A stretch of 64,000 nucleotides of DNA from the NCBI RefSeq assembly GCF_024734895.1, contig NZ_CP091430.1:6838501-6902500 (forward strand), in the 5' to 3' direction. The stretch comes from Paenibacillus spongiae. Lineage in GTDB: Bacteria; Bacillota; Bacilli; Paenibacillales; Paenibacillaceae. Below, in pieces: positions 1 to 7,637 of this stretch. Both the position numbers and the translations under genes were made by a program. How positions within the stretch are numbered: the stretch's first letter is position 1; every line of letters begins with the position of its first letter. Under the pieces are notes generated by a model, which made no database searches, was not told the DNA's origin, and was given only the letters and a program-made list of their open reading frames with translations.

Positions 1-227
1 CTTATGACATATTTCAAACTCCCGGCAACAGAATCGCCAAAAACAATATGCACTTTCGTGGCAGCATCATTCGGTTCCCATATCGAGATCCGATTATTAG
101 GAACTAGCAGCTTCTCGTATACGTCCTTCAAGTTTTCCAGTTGTAACTTGATGATCGTAATAAGCTGTTTCGCTTCTTGCAGTGAAAGTCTATTGATTGC
201 CTTCCTTATTTCTAAGTGCTTTTCCAA
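1..227 (-). CDS. DUF1835-domain protein, N-terminal part (cut by window edge)
   Basis: Reading the minus strand from a TTG at 227 gives an open frame that runs off the window. It opens LEKHLEIRKAINRL and reaches the stretch VHIVFGDSVAGSLKYV. The 'hIVFGDSaAGSLk' pattern is the hallmark of the DUF1835 family, whose function is unknown. A stop codon lies two codons upstream of the TTG, and a GAGAGGCAGG ribosome binding site sits about 9 bases before it, so the start is well supported. About 75 residues are visible, so the C-terminal half is outside the window. The gene has the same strand and the same AT-rich base use as the next five genes and is separated from the next one by a structured repeat. 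It therefore looks like one more member of that cassette-like run. Confidence 0.72.
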   Translation of the reverse strand, partial: MEKHLEIRKAINRLSLQEAKQLITIIKLQLENLKDVYEKLLVPNNRISIWEPNDAATKVHIVFGDSVAGSLKYVI

Positions 228-254
228 AAGCTATGACCTGCCTCTCGCTTAATG

Positions 255-320
255 TATTTTAAACGCAACGAAAGCGATAGATCGGTTTCATCGCTTTGCT
301 CTCGTTATCCGTTAGCTCAA
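255..320. repeat. Cassette-boundary repeat, copy 0 (partly degenerate)
   Basis: A stem AAAGCGAT (271-278) pairs with ATCGCTTT (290-297). It is followed by CTCTCGTTATCC and then GTTAGCTCAA ending at 320. The last part matches the right arm seen in the other copies (TATCGT, then CCGTTAGCTCAA). The left arm is not clearly recognisable. It sits directly after the stop codon of the GNAT gene on the minus strand. Confidence 0.55.
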
Positions 321-324
321 AAGG

Positions 325-792
325 CTATAGGACAAACTCAGCGTATACTTCACCAGAAGGGTGGGTATTCCCTGTTTCAACAAAACCTAGTGATGAATAT
401 AGATTTTTCGCAATTAGGTTTTCTGGTTTATATGTAAGTTCAACGACCCTCGCTTCTCCATGAGGAGATGCCCTAGAAAATTCTATAGCTTTTATCATGG
501 CTTCTTTGCCATACCCTTTGCCCTGATATCGCCCATCAATCATGATTTTAAAAACTCCATAACTGCTGTAATCGAAATTGCCATTTCCATCGTCATAATA
601 CATCATTATTAAGCCGACCATCTTCCCGTCTTTATAAATCGCAAATGTAATAATGACCTGACCCTCTTTTGAGGCAATATAAGCTTCTGCGAGTGCATGT
701 TGATTGGAGGAAATAAAGCGTTTCTGCTCCTCTGTAACTTGCAGCTCAATACATTCAATAAAGTTGTCCCACGTTATTTCTCTAAATTCCAC
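325..792 (-). CDS. GNAT family N-acetyltransferase
   Basis: A 155-residue single-domain acetyltransferase that should move an acetyl group from acetyl-CoA to an amine in the cytoplasm. The acetyl-CoA loop is visible as GRYQGKGYGKEAMIKAI (motif A, about residues 89-105). It is followed by the C-terminal ENLIAKNLYSSLGFVETG pattern typical of diamine/spermidine acetyltransferase-like GNATs (PaiA/BltD type). The substrate cannot be told from sequence. The start is GTG at 792 with GGGGGG about 8 bases upstream. It stands alone between two copies of the structured repeat and is read in the same direction as its neighbours, so it looks like a single-gene cassette. Confidence 0.88.
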   Translation of the reverse strand: MEFREITWDNFIECIELQVTEEQKRFISSNQHALAEAYIASKEGQVIITFAIYKDGKMVGLIMMYYDDGNGNFDYSSYGVFKIMIDGRYQGKGYGKEAMIKAIEFSRASPHGEARVVELTYKPENLIAKNLYSSLGFVETGNTHPSGEVYAEFVL

Positions 793-850
793 TAACCAAT
801 CCCCCCAGAAAATCTTTTCTAATTTCCAACATTAATTCTACAGATATTGG

Positions 851-953
851 AAGTTTCCTGCCCGTTAGCTCAATCGACGAGGGGGACGTGAGAAGGATCC
901 GCCGCAGCGGATCCTTCTGCTGTTTTATTGAACTATCGTACCCGTTAGAGTAA
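851..953. repeat. Cassette-boundary repeat, copy 1
   Basis: Left arm TTTCCTGCCCGTTAGCTCAA ends at 873. A perfect 12-bp stem follows: AGAAGGATCCGC (891-902), loop CGCA, GCGGATCCTTCT (907-918). The right arm is TTGAACTATCGTA followed by CCCGTTAGAGTAA (928-953). The arms are conserved between copies, while the central stem keeps its shape but changes its sequence. It begins 59 bases upstream of the GNAT start and ends 20 bases from the stop of the next gene. Confidence 0.85.
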
Positions 954-972
954 TCCTCTCATGGTTCATTCC

Positions 973-1320
973 CTATTTGGGATTAGCCGCTCGAGTCTTT
1001 AATCCATCAGTTATTTTTCCGTCATCATTTATATATACGGAATGAAGCTTTTTAATTTTATCTTCTAAGAAATAAAAATATGCTCTAAAGTATTGTTTTT
1101 CCAGAGTAGAACTCTTGAGACTGAATTCAACTTCAGTAATTAAACTTTGTTTATTAGGATAGGTTGATTCTAGATAATGACGTGCCTCTTGTTTAAATTT
1201 GTACTTTAAAAAAGGATTCCCATAAAAGAATGAGTAGACCACAAATACAATAAAGGCTATACCTATAAAAATAGCCGATAAAAATATTCTAAAAAGAATC
1301 TTCAGGGAGTTTCCCTCCAT
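973..1320 (-). CDS. Small single-span membrane protein, unknown function
   Basis: A 115-residue protein with one hydrophobic segment (about residues 9-30, rich in I, F and V) and a charged, probably extracytoplasmic tail. The pattern after the membrane segment (NPFLKYKFKQEARHYLESTYP) resembles small Firmicute proteins of the YfjL/DUF3139 kind, but I am not sure of family membership. The start is uncertain. The ATG at 1320 has no clear ribosome binding site, and GGAGGG lies inside the first codons, which could serve a non-ATG start near codon 6 (CTG at 1305). Base composition is distinctly AT-rich. It lies between two structured repeats as a single-gene unit. Confidence 0.6.
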   Translation of the reverse strand: MEGNSLKILFRIFLSAIFIGIAFIVFVVYSFFYGNPFLKYKFKQEARHYLESTYPNKQSLITEVEFSLKSSTLEKQYFRAYFYFLEDKIKKLHSVYINDDGKITDGLKTRAANPK

Positions 1321-1417
1321 TTGAATCGTTGTTCTGATTAATTCTACAGGAGTAAAACTTGACTAGATAGTACCAGTTATCTTTAGTACCCTCGAAGTTT
1401 GAATATTGAGTGTATTG

Positions 1418-1514
1418 TTGAACTCTCCTGTCCGTTAACGTAATGAAAAATGGAGCAGCTGCAAAGTGCAGACTGCTCCATGGTGCATTGAATTATCGTC
1501 CCCCGTTAGCGTAA
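1418..1514. repeat. Cassette-boundary repeat, copy 2
   Basis: Left arm TTGAACTCTCCTG, then TCCGTTAACGTAA (1418-1443). The stem ATGGAGCAGCTGCA pairs with TGCAG-A-CTGCTCCAT (1450-1481), about 14 bp with one bulge. Right arm TTGAATTATCGTC, then CCCCGTTAGCGTAA (1488-1514). It lies 11 bases from the Nudix stop codon and about 98 bases upstream of the preceding gene's start. Confidence 0.85.
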
Positions 1515-1525
1515 CAGGAAATAAG

Positions 1526-2035
1526 CTAATTTGTTTCACCAACTGGCAAGACATTTACACGGTGTTTTAAATAGAACATGATAGCGGCACAGTCGATGTT
1601 AATAAACTGCAAAGGATCGTTGTGTATACGTTTGGCTAGTTCGTCTACGGTTACCCAACGGGCTTTTTGCGAGTGGTCGCCTTCTTCGAGCAATTCGCCC
1701 TCCGCTCTGCAAATAAAGTAGTAACCGACCGAATCGATTCCGCCTTTAATCGTCTGGTATGCGGTAAATGGCCTAACACATTCGACAACGATATTAGGAT
1801 TAATCCCATCCGTATCAATACGCGTATCTTCCCCTTCAATCCAAGTGACATCGAGTCCGGTTTCTTCCTTCACTTCGCGGCGCAAGGCAGTTAACAACGA
1901 CTCGAACTTTTCCACCCTGCCTCCCGGCAGCTCAAGCTGTTTCGGTTCGTTGGGTTTGTTACGCGTCTGGATTATAATTTCGGTTCTCCCATCACGTTCA
2001 CGCTCTATTATGGCACGGGTATTGACATAAAACAT
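1526..2035 (-). CDS. Nudix hydrolase
   Basis: A 169-residue cytoplasmic hydrolase of nucleoside-diphosphate-linked compounds. The Nudix box GX5EX7REVKEETGL is complete at about residues 38-60 (GGRVEKFES, then REVKEETGL), with the metal-binding glutamates of REVKEE present. The rest (PFTAYQTIKGG..., VGYYFICRAEG) fits the usual mixed alpha/beta fold. The substrate is not predictable. The ATG at 2035 follows GGAGTGAGCTGTAA, a good ribosome binding site. It is one of the single-gene units in the run separated by structured repeats. A different-frame 66-aa ORF inside it is a shadow. Confidence 0.92.
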   Translation of the reverse strand: MFYVNTRAIIERERDGRTEIIIQTRNKPNEPKQLELPGGRVEKFESLLTALRREVKEETGLDVTWIEGEDTRIDTDGINPNIVVECVRPFTAYQTIKGGIDSVGYYFICRAEGELLEEGDHSQKARWVTVDELAKRIHNDPLQFINIDCAAIMFYLKHRVNVLPVGETN

Positions 2036-2118
2036 TTACAGCTCACTCCTTTTCTAGGAATCTCGGATATTTACTTGTATATAAATTCTTTATATTCATT
2101 AATTCCCCTGTATTTCTT

Positions 2119-2213
2119 TTGAACAATCCTTCCCGTTACTTCATTTTCCAGCGAGTCTTATTACCGATTCTTCAATAAGGAAATTCATTAAGTATCATTC
2201 AAATATGGTTAAG
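2119..2213. repeat. Cassette-boundary repeat, copy 3 (decayed)
   Basis: A clear left arm TTGAACAATCCTT, then CCCGTTACTTCA (2119-2143), is followed by a weak stem (TCTTATT...AATAAGGA). The right half is poorly conserved, so the right boundary is approximate. It lies between the Nudix start and the argC stop, as expected for a boundary element. Confidence 0.5.
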
Positions 2214-2238
2214 TTGTTTGTATTTAGTATTCGGAATC

Positions 2239-3183
2239 TCATCCTAGACCCTTACCTTCATCAAACCCAAGCATAATGTTCATATTTTGAATGGCTGCCC
2301 CTGAGGCCCCTTTTCCCAAATTATCAAATCTAGATACAAGTAATATTTCATCTTTATGACCAAAAACGAATAAATCTAAATGATTTGTATGATTGCATTC
2401 CATGACATTAAAGAAACCATCCTCAAGATATGTCTCTGACTCGTATGGCATTACTCGGATAAATTGCTCATCTTTATAATAAAAGGCAAGTAGTTCTTGA
2501 ATTTCTTTAACCGTTATATGCTTCAGAAACATTTTTGGAAACAAAGGAATAGATACTGCGAGGCCTTGATAATAGCTCCCAACTATTGGTGTGAAAAGTG
2601 GTGCGGAGTTTAAACCGGAATATAACTGCATTTCTGGAAGATGCTTGTGGTTCAGATGAAGTGCATATTGTCTTGGTGCGAAAAGCTGTTCTCTAGTTGA
2701 GTTCTGATATTCAGATATAAGTTTCTTACCCCCACCACTGTATCCTGTAATCGAATAACAAGAAGCAGGATAATCCCTCGGTAAAATACCTTCAATTACA
2801 AGAGGCTGTATGGCTAAAATAAAACCTGTCGCGTGACATCCCGGGATAGATACTCTAGATGATTGTTGGATTTTAGCCCTTTGGCTTTTGTTTAATTCCG
2901 GTAATCCATAGGTCCATTCATCGTTAGTCCTAAAAGCAGTACTTGCGTCAATTATTTTGGTTTTTTTATTACTAACCATCGTTACGGTTTCTTTTGAAGC
3001 CGAATCTGGGAGACAAAGGAATACTAGGTCTGCTTCATTTATTATTGCACGACGAGCTTCGTTATCCTTTCGCCTCTCCGATTCAATCTTGATTACTTCT
3101 ACATTAGAAATCTTAGATAAGTAATCATGAATTTTTAGACCTGTTGTACCTTCTTGACCATCCACAAAAACGTTATATTTCAT
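2239..3183 (-). CDS. argC: N-acetyl-gamma-glutamyl-phosphate reductase, type 2 (ArgC)
   Basis: NADPH-dependent reductase that converts N-acetylglutamyl phosphate to N-acetylglutamate semialdehyde in arginine synthesis. Visible signs are an N-terminal nucleotide-binding start (VFVDGQEGTTGLKI), the catalytic cysteine in SIPGCHATGF, and the ITGYSGGGKK loop. The length of about 314 residues and the GQEGTTGL start fit the shorter type-2 ArgC rather than the usual Bacillus type 1. I chose the ATG at 3183 (MKYNVF) because AAGGGGTGG sits 6-7 bases before it. The frame stays open upstream to 3210. No other arginine gene is nearby. It sits alone between structured repeats, so it is probably a carried extra copy rather than part of the arg operon. 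Confidence 0.85.
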   Translation of the reverse strand: MKYNVFVDGQEGTTGLKIHDYLSKISNVEVIKIESERRKDNEARRAIINEADLVFLCLPDSASKETVTMVSNKKTKIIDASTAFRTNDEWTYGLPELNKSQRAKIQQSSRVSIPGCHATGFILAIQPLVIEGILPRDYPASCYSITGYSGGGKKLISEYQNSTREQLFAPRQYALHLNHKHLPEMQLYSGLNSAPLFTPIVGSYYQGLAVSIPLFPKMFLKHITVKEIQELLAFYYKDEQFIRVMPYESETYLEDGFFNVMECNHTNHLDLFVFGHKDEILLVSRFDNLGKGASGAAIQNMNIMLGFDEGKGLG

Positions 3184-3256
3184 GTTTCCACCCCTTACCA
3201 ACTTTTCCATTATGCATAATTATATGTAAATGTGTATTTTTATTCAACCCTTGTTG

Positions 3257-3355
3257 TTGAGCTATCCTGCCCTTAGTTGAGAAAACGGCAGCCGAATGTA
3301 CGGCTGCCGTTCTTTATATTGAGCTATCGTTCTCCGTCCCTCGGTTTAGTTGAAC
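3257..3355. repeat. Cassette-boundary repeat, copy 4
   Basis: Left arm TTGAGCTATCCTGCCCTTAG (from 3257). A perfect 11-bp stem follows: AACGGCAGCCG (3284-3294), loop AATGTA, CGGCTGCCGTT (3301-3311). The right arm is TTGAGCTATCGTTCTCCGT with a short insertion before GGTTTAGTTGAA (3319-3354). It lies between the argC start and the stop of the double GNAT. Confidence 0.8.
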
Positions 3356-3376
3356 GAAGCTGATCTGTCTTTGCTA

Positions 3377-4312
3377 TCAATTCGTAGGAATATACATACT
3401 TTGTATCTCCAGTACTCCCGGAACAAACCCGAGGTTAAAATAGACTGACTCCGCATCATTGCCTTCCATGACATACAACCTTAGAACGGGATACTTATCT
3501 TTAAGGCTAGTCAGGGCTCTTTGCAGCATACGTGTAGCGAGCCCTCTTCCTCTGTAACCGGGTATGACGCCTATACTGTATACTGCTGCTTGATTGTCTT
3601 GTAAACAAAGGCGACAATTTGCAATGAGCTGACCCGTATCCTTATCATATACAAGTGTAGACGCTTGAGTTAATATCTCATTTGTAAAATTAGGATCTTC
3701 GCTAGGAATAAAATCTTCAAGAGAAGACTTTTTTCTCCGTACGGCTTCAAAACCTCCTGCAAAGCTATTAAAGTCACAATGAGCGATTTCATCTTCATTA
3801 ATGAATCGCTTAGCACCCATCTCATTTCCCTTAATTTCAGGACACTTAATGATAAGATTATGATCCCAAACAACCTTGAAGTGATCCGTGGGGCGCTGCA
3901 TCCAACGACATCTGAACTCATCTGGCCAAAATCCTGCCCTCGTATATAAATTCACTTGGTCTGGAAGAACCTCAAAGGTCTTTATAGGTTCAGTTCGATC
4001 AGACCATTGAAATAAAATATTTTTAAGAAGCTTCAGTACCTCAAATGAATCATGAAATGGGGGAATATAAAATAAATGATATATCGTATTTGGGGCCATC
4101 CTTACCCCACCAATTTTGGATTCTCCTTTATAGATCCAAAAAGAGTTTCTTCGTGGAGCATTGAAGCCTTCTTCCCTAAAAAAACCATTATAACGCATAT
4201 TATAATAAACGGAACAATATACTCCCCATTCTTCAGGCTCGGCCTTTCGAATAGAATATTCACTTGATAAATCATAATAATTAATATCATCGGACCAATC
4301 AACTGATTGCAC
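3377..4312 (-). CDS. GNAT acetyltransferase with a degenerate N-terminal second GNAT domain
   Basis: A 311-residue protein. The C-terminal half holds a complete acetyl-CoA loop (VYSIGVIPGYRGRGLATRML, about residues 241-260) and the usual ...VYFNLGFVPG ending. The N-terminal half (about 15-150) has GNAT-like strands (SKIGGVRMAP..., LYTRAGFWPDEF) but no Q/RxxGxG/A loop, so it is probably a non-catalytic second domain, as in other tandem GNATs. The start is GTG at 4312 behind AGGAGGAATGACGT. It is the last gene of the minus-strand run bounded by structured repeats. No repeat copy was seen between it and the exporter upstream, so the array seems to end here. The substrate is unknown. Confidence 0.82.
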   Translation of the reverse strand: MQSVDWSDDINYYDLSSEYSIRKAEPEEWGVYCSVYYNMRYNGFFREEGFNAPRRNSFWIYKGESKIGGVRMAPNTIYHLFYIPPFHDSFEVLKLLKNILFQWSDRTEPIKTFEVLPDQVNLYTRAGFWPDEFRCRWMQRPTDHFKVVWDHNLIIKCPEIKGNEMGAKRFINEDEIAHCDFNSFAGGFEAVRRKKSSLEDFIPSEDPNFTNEILTQASTLVYDKDTGQLIANCRLCLQDNQAAVYSIGVIPGYRGRGLATRMLQRALTSLKDKYPVLRLYVMEGNDAESVYFNLGFVPGVLEIQSMYIPTN

Positions 4313-4350
4313 ACGTCATTCCTCCTCTTTCATACCCCGGCCTTCCCTTC

Positions 4351-5067
4351 TCAGAACGCGGATAACAGCAAATAACCGCCTGTAAAAAGAAGGATCACAT
4401 ACGTTATGACTCGAAAAATGTTGGGACTGATCCATCTAAATAACAGCTGTCCGAGCAGAATTCCGGCAATAAGCGAAGGCACGGCAACAAGAGATGATAT
4501 CCATGCCTCTTTATCTGTCCCGCCAAACGATATTTGCATAACCAAGCTAGCCGAATAAACAAAGAGATAGTAGGCTAGGGTAGTACTTCGAAGCACGGCC
4601 TTATCCTTTCCGATCCCGGAGAAATACAGCAGCAAAGGAGGACCGGGTACACCAATACTGGTTGTTAACAGCCCCGATATCCCCCCGGTTATAAAGTCCC
4701 TGTTCCTGGATTGCAGCATGGTCAATTTGAAAATAAGGCCTATTGTTAATAGGAGAATAAGTCCGCCGACAATCATCTTTAACACCCGAATATCCAGGTA
4801 TAGATAAATAAAGAGCCCTATAACCAATCCCGGTATGCTGCCCTTCATCAATCGGATGAAAAGGGGTTTGTCCACTTCCCTCCCAATTTTAAAAATCATG
4901 AAAGCAGATAGGCAAAGCGAGAGAATAATATTGATTTGGATGGCCGTATGTCCCGGATAGATAAGCAGCAAAAAAGGCGTACCTATAATTGAGAAACCGT
5001 AGCCGGTACTAGTCTGCAATAAGGAAGCCGCGAAAACAATGAGCACAAGTATAATCCATTCTTGCAA
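4351..5067 (-). CDS. Sulfite exporter TauE/SafE (TSUP) family membrane protein
   Basis: A 238-residue integral membrane protein with about seven or eight hydrophobic segments over its whole length. The N-terminal half has LQTSTGYGFSIIGTPFLLL, and its repeat partner in the second half is GISGLLTTSIGVPGPPLLLY. This duplicated G-x-G-x-G-x-P pattern is characteristic of the TSUP family, which exports or imports small organosulfur or carboxylate anions. The exact substrate is unknown. The start is TTG at 5067 with GAGGTG about 9 bases upstream. It is transcribed from the minus strand, 38 bases upstream of the double GNAT, and may be read into it. Confidence 0.85.
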   Translation of the reverse strand: MQEWIILVLIVFAASLLQTSTGYGFSIIGTPFLLLIYPGHTAIQINIILSLCLSAFMIFKIGREVDKPLFIRLMKGSIPGLVIGLFIYLYLDIRVLKMIVGGLILLLTIGLIFKLTMLQSRNRDFITGGISGLLTTSIGVPGPPLLLYFSGIGKDKAVLRSTTLAYYLFVYSASLVMQISFGGTDKEAWISSLVAVPSLIAGILLGQLLFRWISPNIFRVITYVILLFTGGYLLLSAF

Positions 5068-5155
5068 ATGACATTCACCTCGTTGTCTACCACTCGTCTC
5101 GGAAGTATATTGGTTTCAGACTTGCCGATCCATGGATGGGATAAGACCCCCTGGG

Positions 5156-5641
5156 TCAGGAAGTCCGCAATGGCGGTGATGAATCGCACTTGAATATCAC
5201 TGTTCTGACCTCGGATTGCTGTACACCGGCATCCGCTTGGAACAGATCCCGCAGCTCGTTCTTGGCGGTTTCCGACAGCCGGTAGTGCCCATTCTGTCCG
5301 GATACGATAAATAAACCTGTGGTTTCTCCATCGATCCAGAACGAGAATTGTTGGCTGGCGCCATCTTTCATCTCGACCGATGCCCCGTATGCCGGAGCGG
5401 CAATGTCGAGCTTTCCCTGATCGTATTCTGCATCCGAAATGGCGTGAACGAAACGTGAGATCGCCTTATTGTCCGTTATTTCATGCGATTGATTATTTAC
5501 GTGGTGCTGTAGCGTGATAAATTCGATCCGGCTCGCGTCCAACTGATTCAATCCGGTCGGAGCCTCTTTCTTCGCGCTCCCGCATCCGGCGAGCACAAGC
5601 AAGGCGAAAGTCATGAGGATAAACATCACATTTTTTCTCAA
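5156..5641 (-). CDS. Putative lipoprotein, unknown function
   Basis: A small exported lipoprotein of about 161 residues. The signal peptide is short (MRKNVMFILMTFALL) and ends in a lipobox VLAGC, so the protein should be anchored by a diacylglyceryl cysteine on the outer face of the membrane. I chose the TTG at 5641 (MRKNVMF) because AGGGGGTG lies 6 bases before it. A GTG at 5659 opens the frame further upstream with no better site. The mature part has no motif I recognise. Phrases such as VEMKDGASQQFSFWI, GLFIVSGQNGHYRLSE resemble small Bacillus lipoproteins that inspect or bind at the cell surface. It lies between a nucleotidyltransferase and a TSUP exporter on the same strand. Confidence 0.7.
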   Translation of the reverse strand: MRKNVMFILMTFALLVLAGCGSAKKEAPTGLNQLDASRIEFITLQHHVNNQSHEITDNKAISRFVHAISDAEYDQGKLDIAAPAYGASVEMKDGASQQFSFWIDGETTGLFIVSGQNGHYRLSETAKNELRDLFQADAGVQQSEVRTVIFKCDSSPPLRTS

Positions 5642-5706
5642 AATCCGCACCCCCTGCACATATTAACCTTCAGACTCTTGTGGAAGGGGAAAGGTTGCAG
5701 CACCCG

Positions 5707-6816
5707 TTACTTCTCATTCAAAAAGGCTTCGAACTGAGCCAGGCTGTCAAAGCGGTTGATCTTAACGCCTTTCGCCTTCAGGTAATTCTCGAGGTCCTCT
5801 TCCAGTTGCTCAACGGCACGCTGAAGCGGAAGAAAATCATCCGGGTCGAGCAGCGCGGCTAAATCCGGAAAGCCCGCTTGAACGTAATATCGTTGATAAT
5901 CCAGGCTCGGATCCAGCTCGATCGGCCAGTGGCCCTTGACCGAGTAGTACAGAAACCGGGCGATTTCGTCCTGGGCACCTATCGCCCAGAAGAAGGCGGA
6001 CGGCTTATCATTCATTTCGCACGACGTTAAGATTTTATCCAGGATCCCCTTCACTTCTTCATAGAAGCCCTTCATCCGATCCGGATAAGAAGGACCTTCC
6101 GAATACGTATCCTTCTGCTCCAACAGCAATTGAAGCGTATCATCTACAAGCTGTTCACAAGACTCTCTTAGCTCCCGGCATGCTTTCGCCATCGTGATCT
6201 TGTCCATCAGCTGCTCAAGACGGGCCGGTTGAATTGGAAACTGCCTGATTTGTTCGGTGTTCTTGCCCCAGCCTTTCGTGAAATAGGTGCGATTCAATAG
6301 CGCGAGGCTGTAGAGCACCTTCGTCAACAGGCCTTGCGCTTCATTGCGGTAAAAGCTCAAATTCGCCTCTTCTTCGCCGCGGCTCATTTTGTATAGATGC
6401 ACATAGGCTTCCTGAAGCTTGGACTCCGCTTTCTCCATGAACTTCAAACCATGCTTAGGCATCTCCGCAATGGTGTCGCGCAGATTCATAAACCGCTCGC
6501 GGTCGGCTTCCGATCGGGTATATAATAGTTTGCAATCGGCGATGATTGACGTGTTCGGCTCTTCGAATGACGCCATTCTTCCCGCCCGTTCCCAGCTGAT
6601 CGGCCAGAAGTCGAAGCTGATGTTATCGATCACGAATTGAATGCTGGCGCTGTATCCATTGTCCGAAGCCGGAATGAAGAAGAAATCCAGATCCGACCGC
6701 TTGGTCGCCGTGCCTTGCGCTTGCGACCCATAATAAGCCACTACCGCTATATCATCCGGATAATGGGTGCGTATATGTTGAACCATTGTGTGGGCGACAT
6801 CGAGAATGTTCTGCAT
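5707..6816 (-). CDS. Nucleotidyltransferase-domain protein
   Basis: A 369-residue cytoplasmic protein. The N-terminal domain shows the polymerase-beta-type nucleotidyltransferase signature GSQAQGTATKRSDLDF, with G30-S31 and the metal-binding D42-x-D44. This fold is found in antibiotic adenylyltransferases and related enzymes. The long helical C-terminal part (about 130-369) does not match the classical aminoglycoside adenylyltransferases that I know, so the target (drug, tRNA-like or protein) is open. The start is ATG at 6816. It is divergent from the GNAT gene at 6930, and the pair share a 113-bp intergenic promoter region. Confidence 0.8.
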   Translation of the reverse strand: MQNILDVAHTMVQHIRTHYPDDIAVVAYYGSQAQGTATKRSDLDFFFIPASDNGYSASIQFVIDNISFDFWPISWERAGRMASFEEPNTSIIADCKLLYTRSEADRERFMNLRDTIAEMPKHGLKFMEKAESKLQEAYVHLYKMSRGEEEANLSFYRNEAQGLLTKVLYSLALLNRTYFTKGWGKNTEQIRQFPIQPARLEQLMDKITMAKACRELRESCEQLVDDTLQLLLEQKDTYSEGPSYPDRMKGFYEEVKGILDKILTSCEMNDKPSAFFWAIGAQDEIARFLYYSVKGHWPIELDPSLDYQRYYVQAGFPDLAALLDPDDFLPLQRAVEQLEEDLENYLKAKGVKINRFDSLAQFEAFLNEK

Positions 6817-6929
6817 CTTATTTTCCCTCCAATAAATCTTGAATAGCTTTAATTATAAGATGAATCTACCGCCTATGTGTGTAAAAAACATTTCTAACCA
6901 AACTTTACGAGGTTAAGGAGCAGCAACTC

Positions 6930-7418
6930 ATGCAAATAAGAACGTTCGTCGATTCAGATATTCATCCGATCCTTTCCTTATTCCGCGAAACCGTGCATGC
7001 GGTTAACAAGAAGGATTACTCGCAAGAGCAGCTGGATGCCTGGGCTCCCCTAGCCGATCTAACGTCCAGGCTGGACGCCTGGCAGGAATCGATGCGCCGC
7101 AATATGACGTACGTTGCCGAAATCGGCGGAACAATCGTCGGTTTCGCTGACATGACTCCGGCGGGACACCTGGATCGAGTCTACATTCATAAAGATCATC
7201 AGGGGCAAGGAATCGCCTCCGCTTTGGTGATGAGGCTCGAATCCGATGCCAGAGGACTCGGCCTTACCTTAATCGATACGGAGGCAAGCATCACGGCGAA
7301 GCCTTTCTTCGAACGGCGCGGGTACCGGGTGATTCAGCGGCAAACGGTCGAACGGCAAGGCGTACAGCTTGTGAATTTTAAGATGGTTAAGGATCTGTCC
7401 GACGGGGGGCAGAATTGA
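6930..7418 (+). CDS. GNAT family N-acetyltransferase (YafP-like)
   Basis: A 162-residue single-domain acetyltransferase. The motif-A loop is VYIHKDHQGQGIASALVMRL (about residues 88-107), and the C-terminal part has the AKPFFERRGYRVIQRQ pattern. The opening MQIRTFVDSDIHPILSLFRETVHAVNKKDYSQEQLDAWAP is typical of YafP-like GNATs. The start is ATG at 6930 with AAGGAGCAGCAACTC before it. It is a single gene divergent from the nucleotidyltransferase. After its stop there is a 66-base frame (7430-7495, MNERKIGRSRRNV...) that I do not support as a gene. The rest of the space to the PhyH gene holds nothing I recognise. Confidence 0.85.
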   Translation: MQIRTFVDSDIHPILSLFRETVHAVNKKDYSQEQLDAWAPLADLTSRLDAWQESMRRNMTYVAEIGGTIVGFADMTPAGHLDRVYIHKDHQGQGIASALVMRLESDARGLGLTLIDTEASITAKPFFERRGYRVIQRQTVERQGVQLVNFKMVKDLSDGGQN

Positions 7419-7637
7419 GGGGCAGTGATATGAACGAAAGGAAGATCGGGCGGAGCAGGAGGAACGTTCCTTGGGACGGGCCGCTTGAGGAGTAAGCTGG
7501 CCGATGACGCGAGAGCTAATTCCGTCGACCAGCATTCTCTCTCACCGAACAGAAAAACCTCCTGCTTATTTCATGGTAGCCGGGCATAATACCACGCACT
7601 ACTGACATAAACAGGAGTTCTATCGTTTGAATCCTTA

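Noticed and set aside
1..4312. Classical integron with attC sites
   Set aside because: The arms do not match the RYYYAAC/GTTRRRY cores in a consistent way and no integron integrase is in the window, so I describe it as cassette-like only.
7430..7495. 21-aa frame after the GNAT gene
   Set aside because: Too short, no recognisable feature, and only a weak GGGGCAG upstream.
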